NCBI GenBank assembly: GCA_028699365.1
Contig: JAQVUQ010000050.1
Span: 1 to 11,041 of the forward strand
DNA length: 11,041 nucleotides
Direction of reading: 5' to 3'
DNA from: UBA5359 sp028699365 [NCBI: bacterium]
Lineage (GTDB): Bacteria > UBP13 > UBA5359
A program made the translations under genes and the position numbers. Each line of letters begins with the position of its first letter. The first letter of the stretch is position 1. The notes under the pieces were generated by a model. The model saw only the letters and a list, made by a program, of their open reading frames with translations, was not told the origin of the DNA and did no database searches. Shown one piece after another: positions 8,401 to 11,041 of the stretch.

Positions 8401-8987
8401 TATCGGACATGGCAACTCTGGCTAACGGTATTTGTATGCGGCCGGATAACGGCTTTTCACAGGCGTTACTCGACCAGGTTTCCGCCTGTCTTACTGCTAT
8501 AACGAATGCGCTCGATTCCGGCAACTGCACGGTTGCATATACGGAGACCACAGGCCTGTATAATCTGCTCAGGGCCAATAATGCAGACCGCAGTTACAAG
8601 CTCTATTTGAAGCTTATCAACAATTACGGCTATTCCCTTTCCGTTCAGGTCGGTGTTGCTGTTGACTATGGGAGCGGGTTTCAGGTTCTGCGTTCCGACC
8701 GGCCCTTTGAAAACTCGAGTGCAGGGTATACGGAATGGACGTTATATTTGAAGCAGATGCCGGAGGCGGTACACGTATATACGGGCTCATGGACGGGGAG
8801 TGTGCCGGTCAATCCCATGCAGCTATCCAATTCGCAGGGAAGCATCGGCTCTATGGCGTATACGATTGACGATCCGGTATATGCAAGTGACGGCAACCCT
8901 ACCGTAAACAGCATAATTACCGGCACCGATACGTCTTATGTGCTCCGTCCGTATTCAAGTTACTCCGGGATTATTTTAAGCTATTAA
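5496..8987 (+). CDS. Secreted two-LamG protein with the same putative hydrolase domain as the preceding gene
   Basis: From GTG 5496 the protein has about 1163 residues. MRKLISGIVCSVILICLVS is a clear signal peptide, with likely cleavage after CDA. Two LamG/concanavalin A-like domains follow (about 25-245 and 252-483), each with GGTGSDY-DMG, SSALSPSSITVSLWAKG, WHHFAGTMDQATGAVSLYVD and PLYIGRRPF, in exact register 236 residues apart. Such domains usually bind glycans. From residue 489 (KVNPGFYGRLGDF) to the end it aligns throughout with the preceding protein, including WFWLGHQWVVPY, ALYGVVLSEEEP (SEEEP at 650-654), KVAPGIY, ILIDGYG, SLSLEDRIYR and the C-terminal beta-rich region. It therefore looks like a binding-domain-equipped version of the same enzyme, exported and perhaps surface-attached. 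LVSTC is a poor lipobox because Thr precedes Cys. The next gene is the MFS transporter. The enzymatic activity is unknown. Confidence 0.75.
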   Translation: MRKLISGIVCSVILICLVSTCDADLIAQWNFSEGSGTTVSDSVGTYNGELHGKVLWVADTPPVPESKMCLETGGTGSDYVDMGISSALSPSSITVSLWAKGKADGSSFINQTLIGKYSAVPGSYELSFTSSDSTGKLCFRAFNSQGSYRMAGNTAAAPFTAAAFNDGKWHHFAGTMDQATGAVSLYVDGSLVETLYLTAGYGLNSTSQPLYIGRRPFPTSQCPFKGRIANVSIYNTALSAVQVKSLTAKGGLASWKLGQRTGSSVADILGRYDFSASQTVDYDGTINGNVSWITDAPFIPGNDYAALFGGTGSDYIDMGTSSALSPSSITVSLWAKGKADGSSFINQTLIGKYSAVPGSYELSFSASDNSGKLCFRAFNSQGSYRMAGNTAAAPFTAAAFNDGKWHHFAGTMDQATGAVSLYVDGSLVETLYLTAGYDLNSTSQPLYIGRRPFPSSQCPFKGRMANVTIYDTALTATEIAALASEHMDKVNPGFYGRLGDFTFAGSYPAYFNTDYFERHNIKWFWLGHQWVVPYLLASSQYNNNVPGAVNQFKQTSKIWYELFWWGDHTQWNGKYGFANNSLPSGVVADLANQGHPYPGGDNLLGNSWHELAANDGDNALMDSAKKTIRWQLDTIFQTCGTDALYGVVLSEEEPHVCFSLNNDPANGYEIPASSRAEFSTVNATAQQELFTVMNILYDYVKDYCQTTYGVSIKVAPGIYPQWVIPVQETVTLKYDAAVMDLYPNFGAEADKIREWLDAWGQNTEQYILIDGYGDLDRYQEIDRFDKLIDGLTEYNLRNIGFFYPSLSLEDRIYRVCDVWGTDAAYDATGHSTHVSDMMYETTAAAEAFATVIPNKLPSLPSSTVPSNDSRKNQLNLLSSWYDYRERVSNTVYDDYLRMGAYLYLQTISDILYAEGFLTDSSYQVNNTLTPGTYNQWNTWSRGCFKPDTPDAPPAMSFYNAAIPAETTYLSDMATLANGICMRPDNGFSQALLDQVSACLTAITNALDSGNCTVAYTETTGLYNLLRANNADRSYKLYLKLINNYGYSLSVQVGVAVDYGSGFQVLRSDRPFENSSAGYTEWTLYLKQMPEAVHVYTGSWTGSVPVNPMQLSNSQGSIGSMAYTIDDPVYASDGNPTVNSIITGTDTSYVLRPYSSYSGIILSY
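5785..6178 (+). repeat. LamG-coding repeat, copy 1 (near-identical to 6493-6886)
   Basis: This 394-bp stretch matches the copy 708 bp downstream with about 14 differences counted by eye. Nine of these cluster at 5873-5897. The first 88 bp and the block 5898-6031 are identical. The 73 bp before 5785 differ at about 16 positions although the encoded residues are mostly the same, so the high-identity block has a sharp left edge. Confidence 0.9.
6493..6886 (+). repeat. LamG-coding repeat, copy 2 (near-identical to 5785-6178)
   Basis: This is the direct repeat of the first LamG block, in the same frame at an offset of 708 bp (236 codons). Its variable patch at 6581-6605 encodes SASDNS where copy 1 encodes TSSDST. 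After 6886 the two copies diverge again at the nucleotide level. Confidence 0.9.
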
Positions 8988-8988
8988 G

Positions 8989-9004
8989 AACGATGTCCAT
9001 CGTT
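8989..9004 (+). other. Small hairpin between the hydrolase-like gene and the transporter gene
   Basis: AACGAT (8989-8994) and ATCGTT (8999-9004) are perfect 6-bp inverted arms around GTCC, starting 2 nt after the previous stop. The Shine-Dalgarno GGAGG (9006-9010) of the transporter follows directly. There is no T-run, so it is not a terminator. It could modulate translation or mRNA processing, or be chance. Confidence 0.3.
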
Positions 9005-9018
9005 TGGAGGTCAAAGTA

Positions 9019-10356
9019 ATGAACGACGTAAACGCTGTTGCGGCACAGGTAATGACCGATGCTCCGGCAGTCTCAAAGCGTGCAAAGCGCTGGGACAGGC
9101 TGCCGGAGGATTACGAGTTTACCAGGAAAGATATTGCCCGGAACATGGCGTGCTGTATCCTGATGGATGCATTCTTCGCCTTCGGTTTTGCCGATCTGCA
9201 GATTGCACTTCAGCCGTTGCTGGTCTATCTTGGGGCCTCGAATACCCTGATCGGGTTTATAACGGGCATGAACTGGCTCACTTATCTCGGCCTTTTCCTG
9301 TCGCCCTGGATCAGCCGGCGGATGGAGTACAAGAAGAAATATTTCTTTGTCACCAATATTCCTTATCTTTTGCCGTTGCTGGTAGTAGGGATTGCCATAA
9401 TCGCCTCAACCGGGTTGGGCTGGTCAAAAGAACTGCTGCTGACCATAGTTATCTGGTCATTTGTGTTTCACTGGCTGTTCGGCGGATTTGTTTCCCTGCC
9501 GCATACCGAGTATATAGCCGCCTGTATTCCGGCTTCAAGTCGTGCCACTATGAGCGGTATATCGATCAGCGTGGGTTCCGGGCTCGGTATTCTGTCTACG
9601 GCCATAGGCTACTTTATCCTGGCAAAATTCCCCAAACCCGGTTGCTTCGGGATCCTCTTTGTAATGACATGGTTTATTACGCAGGTTGGGTATCTGGCAA
9701 CGCTGTTGGCAAAGGAAAAAAGAACGCCTGTCGAGCGTGCCCCCGGGGCCTGGTCTAAAGACATGTTCCGGTCGTTCCGGAAGGACAAGCGGTTTGTCAG
9801 ATTTACGGTGATATGGGGATTGTTTTATTTTTTCCTTGGAACGGGCGTCTGGAGTTTTATTAACCTTTACGGACTGAAAGATCTCGGCATGCTGGCTAAG
9901 ACCGCTGCCATTATGGGGAGCGTAGGTCTTATCTCCAGATTGATTACTTCCGCTCCCATGGGTGCGGCAATAGACAGAATGGGGGCAAAGAGAGTCTTTC
10001 CATGGCTGGGTATAGCCGGCGGTCTGGTGGTTCTTCCGGTGCTGATTCTGCGGAATTCATTAGGGGTGTACGTCAGCATTGCTCTGTCATCGGCATATCT
10101 CTCGGCTTTCTGGGCCTGTTGTATGGTTCTGAAATACGGACTTCCGAAGCCGGAGCACAGAAGCGGGCACTTTACGATTCTGATCATGGTACAGGTAATT
10201 GCAGTGTCTCTGGGAGCCATACTTATAGGCAGAATGCTGGATGCGATAGGGTATATTCACGTATTCACACTAATAGCGGTTTTTGGATTCGCCCTGTCGC
10301 CGGTTACATGGTTCCTGATGAGGGATTTTCCGGCAAAAACGACGGATTTTCACTGA
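9019..10356 (+). CDS. Major facilitator superfamily transporter, 12 predicted helices
   Basis: The ATG at 9019 is chosen because GGAGG (9006-9010) lies 8 nt upstream; an in-frame TTG at 9004 overlaps that site and is rejected. The 445-aa product has a hydrophilic N-terminus of about 40 residues and then about twelve hydrophobic segments (roughly 44-64, 74-97, 108-130, 138-160, 178-202, 209-231, 263-285, 295-315, 328-346, 350-372, 386-406, 412-434). The longer cytoplasmic loop (232-262) in the middle is typical of MFS. The short basic loop SRRMEYKKK (99-107) and DRMGAKR (319-325) match the loop 2-3 and 8-9 positions that carry the MFS signature. It probably moves a sugar or small glycoside across the inner membrane. 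As last gene of the operon, 31 bp after the two-LamG gene, it is a reasonable importer for the product of the secreted proteins. The substrate is not readable. Confidence 0.85.
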   Translation: MNDVNAVAAQVMTDAPAVSKRAKRWDRLPEDYEFTRKDIARNMACCILMDAFFAFGFADLQIALQPLLVYLGASNTLIGFITGMNWLTYLGLFLSPWISRRMEYKKKYFFVTNIPYLLPLLVVGIAIIASTGLGWSKELLLTIVIWSFVFHWLFGGFVSLPHTEYIAACIPASSRATMSGISISVGSGLGILSTAIGYFILAKFPKPGCFGILFVMTWFITQVGYLATLLAKEKRTPVERAPGAWSKDMFRSFRKDKRFVRFTVIWGLFYFFLGTGVWSFINLYGLKDLGMLAKTAAIMGSVGLISRLITSAPMGAAIDRMGAKRVFPWLGIAGGLVVLPVLILRNSLGVYVSIALSSAYLSAFWACCMVLKYGLPKPEHRSGHFTILIMVQVIAVSLGAILIGRMLDAIGYIHVFTLIAVFGFALSPVTWFLMRDFPAKTTDFH

Positions 10357-10416
10357 GTTTATAGATGAAGACGTAGGCTGTTACAATAAAAAGTTGCTGC
10401 AACCCTTGTTTGTCCT

Positions 10417-10454
10417 ATATGACTATGGTAATATTGCTATAGTCATATTTTTTT
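10417..10454 (+). terminator. Long palindrome plus T-run: terminator of the operon and/or operator of the toxin-antitoxin pair
   Basis: ATATGACTAT (10417-10426) and ATAGTCATAT (10439-10448) are perfect inverted arms. With wobble pairs the stem extends almost to the centre. Seven T's (10448-10454) follow, as in a Rho-independent terminator, although the stem is AT-rich. The antitoxin's Shine-Dalgarno GGGAGG starts at 10455, so the pair's own promoter must overlap this palindrome. Weak candidates are TTGTTT (10406-10411) with TAATAT (10429-10434) at 17 bp. That placement fits an operator for the antitoxin, and both roles are possible. Confidence 0.5.
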
Positions 10455-10471
10455 GGGAGGCACTAAAGCGC

Positions 10472-10708
10472 ATGAAAATAGCGGCCGGCAAGTTCAAAGC
10501 TCAATGCCTTAAGCTTATGGATGAGGTAGAGAAGCATCACACGGAGATAATCATTACTAAATATGGAAAGCCGGTAGCCCGGCTTGTGCCCGTCGGCGAG
10601 CAGCCGGTCCGTCCGGTCTTCGGATTACTCAAAGACAGCGTATCCGTCTATGGGGATATCGTCGAGCCGGTCGGAGATACATGGGAGGCGGACGGACATA
10701 ATGAATGA
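10472..10708 (+). CDS. Phd/YefM-family antitoxin of a type II toxin-antitoxin pair
   Basis: The 78-aa product opens MKIAAGKFKAQCLKLMDEV, then EIIITKYGKPVARLVPV. This is the hallmark of Phd/YefM antitoxins: an N-terminal dimerising, DNA-binding fold followed by a flexible toxin-neutralising tail. The tail here holds GLLKDSVSVYGDIVEPVGDTW. The ATG at 10472 is chosen over an in-frame TTG at 10394 because it matches the family's N-terminus; GGGAGG lies 11 nt upstream, which is rather far. Its last 8 bases overlap the toxin start (ATGAATGA), indicating translational coupling. Family members repress their own operon by binding palindromes, and one lies just upstream. It neutralises the PIN-domain protein that follows. 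Confidence 0.88.
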   Translation: MKIAAGKFKAQCLKLMDEVEKHHTEIIITKYGKPVARLVPVGEQPVRPVFGLLKDSVSVYGDIVEPVGDTWEADGHNE

Positions 10709-11041
10709 CCGGATGCTTCTGTTGGATACGCATATCTGGATATGGCTGGTTAATGGAGACAGAGAGCTGCTCAGCTCAGAGAGCCTTGGCCATATAGAAA
10801 AGGCTGCCGGCAAATCCGCCCTGCTGTTATCGGCTGTTTCCGCCTGGGAGGTGGCCATGCTGGAGGCTAAAGGCAGGCTGAGGCTCTCCGGAGGTTGTAT
10901 GGATTGGGTGCAAACGGCTGTAAAGGTTCCAGGGATGTCTCTATGCATTATAACCCCCGAGATAGCTGTAAACAGCAGCCGGTTGCCGGGTAACTTTCAC
11001 GGCGATCCGGCTGATCGTATTATAGTTGCTACTGCCAGAGA
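10701..11041 (+). CDS. PIN-domain (VapC-type) ribonuclease toxin, truncated by the window end
   Basis: The first 113 residues are visible, of probably about 130. PIN-domain acidic residues are in place: Asp9 in LLLDTHIWIW, Glu50 in SAVSAWEVAML, and Asp102 and Asp105 in GDPADRIIVATA. These coordinate metal for RNA cleavage in VapC toxins. The start ATG 10701 overlaps the antitoxin stop by 8 bp, and an alternative ATG at 10713 gives an N-terminus closer to the PIN core. Pairing of a PIN toxin with a Phd-type antitoxin is common. Nothing suggests inactivation within the visible part. The pair is probably unrelated to the sugar operon and marks an accessory boundary. Confidence 0.88.
   Translation, partial: MNDRMLLLDTHIWIWLVNGDRELLSSESLGHIEKAAGKSALLLSAVSAWEVAMLEAKGRLRLSGGCMDWVQTAVKVPGMSLCIITPEIAVNSSRLPGNFHGDPADRIIVATAR

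Noticed and set aside
9150-9758. 202-codon open frame in another plus-strand frame
   Set aside because: It lies wholly inside the MFS gene, whose frame has continuous family-like helices; the overlapping frame has no recognisable features.
10393-10403. GTTGCTGCAAC mini-palindrome after the transporter gene
   Set aside because: It has only 5-bp arms and no T-run, so it is too short to call a terminator or operator.

Overview
The window reads as one long plus-strand operon of accessory carbohydrate-related genes (292-10356). A remnant of an insertion sequence lies on its left and a toxin-antitoxin pair on its right. The prepilin-like protein has the 'FPVF.KAREKAR..C.SNLKQ' signature followed by an H-X9-DG motif. 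That combination is typical of Armatimonadota and related Planctomycetes/Lentisphaerae-type bacteria, which carry many such proteins beside sugar-utilisation genes. I place the host in or near that group from motif memory only.

Left edge (1-291): positions 1-218 look like the end of a leftward-facing IS21-like element. It has tandem terminal repeats, a terminus reading TGTCAACA on the minus strand, and the first nine codons of a minus-strand gene behind a perfect Shine-Dalgarno. The last six bases of this end are TTGACA, exactly 17 bp upstream of a TATAAT in the flanking DNA. The IS end therefore appears to supply the -35 box of a consensus promoter facing the operon. A 24-bp palindrome lies between this promoter and the first gene and is a good operator candidate.

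Operon (292-10356): (i) a GntR-headed, LacI-bodied sugar-responsive repressor; (ii) a prepilin-like H-X9-DG surface protein; (iii) a DegT/DnrJ/EryC1/StrS PLP-dependent aminotransferase; (iv) a secreted 678-aa protein of a family I do not recognise, with a TIM-barrel-like strand pattern and a conserved SEEEP motif; (v) a secreted paralogue of it, about 1163 aa, carrying two LamG-like (concanavalin A-like) domains between signal peptide and common domain; (vi) a 12-helix MFS transporter. Gaps are 20-64 bp, each gene has its own Shine-Dalgarno, and no convincing internal terminator is visible. The simplest reading is a sensor, two exported enzymes acting on a glycan or glycoconjugate, an importer for the product, and an aminotransferase for an amino or keto sugar or cyclitol. 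The substrate is unknown.

Right edge (10357-11041): a long AT-rich palindrome followed by seven T's comes directly before a Phd/YefM-type antitoxin gene, which overlaps a PIN-domain (VapC-type) toxin gene cut by the window end.

The most interesting points are the paralogous secreted family with its domain-shuffled second member, the sharply bounded near-identical DNA shared by the two LamG copies (suggesting recent gene conversion), and the IS-derived hybrid promoter.
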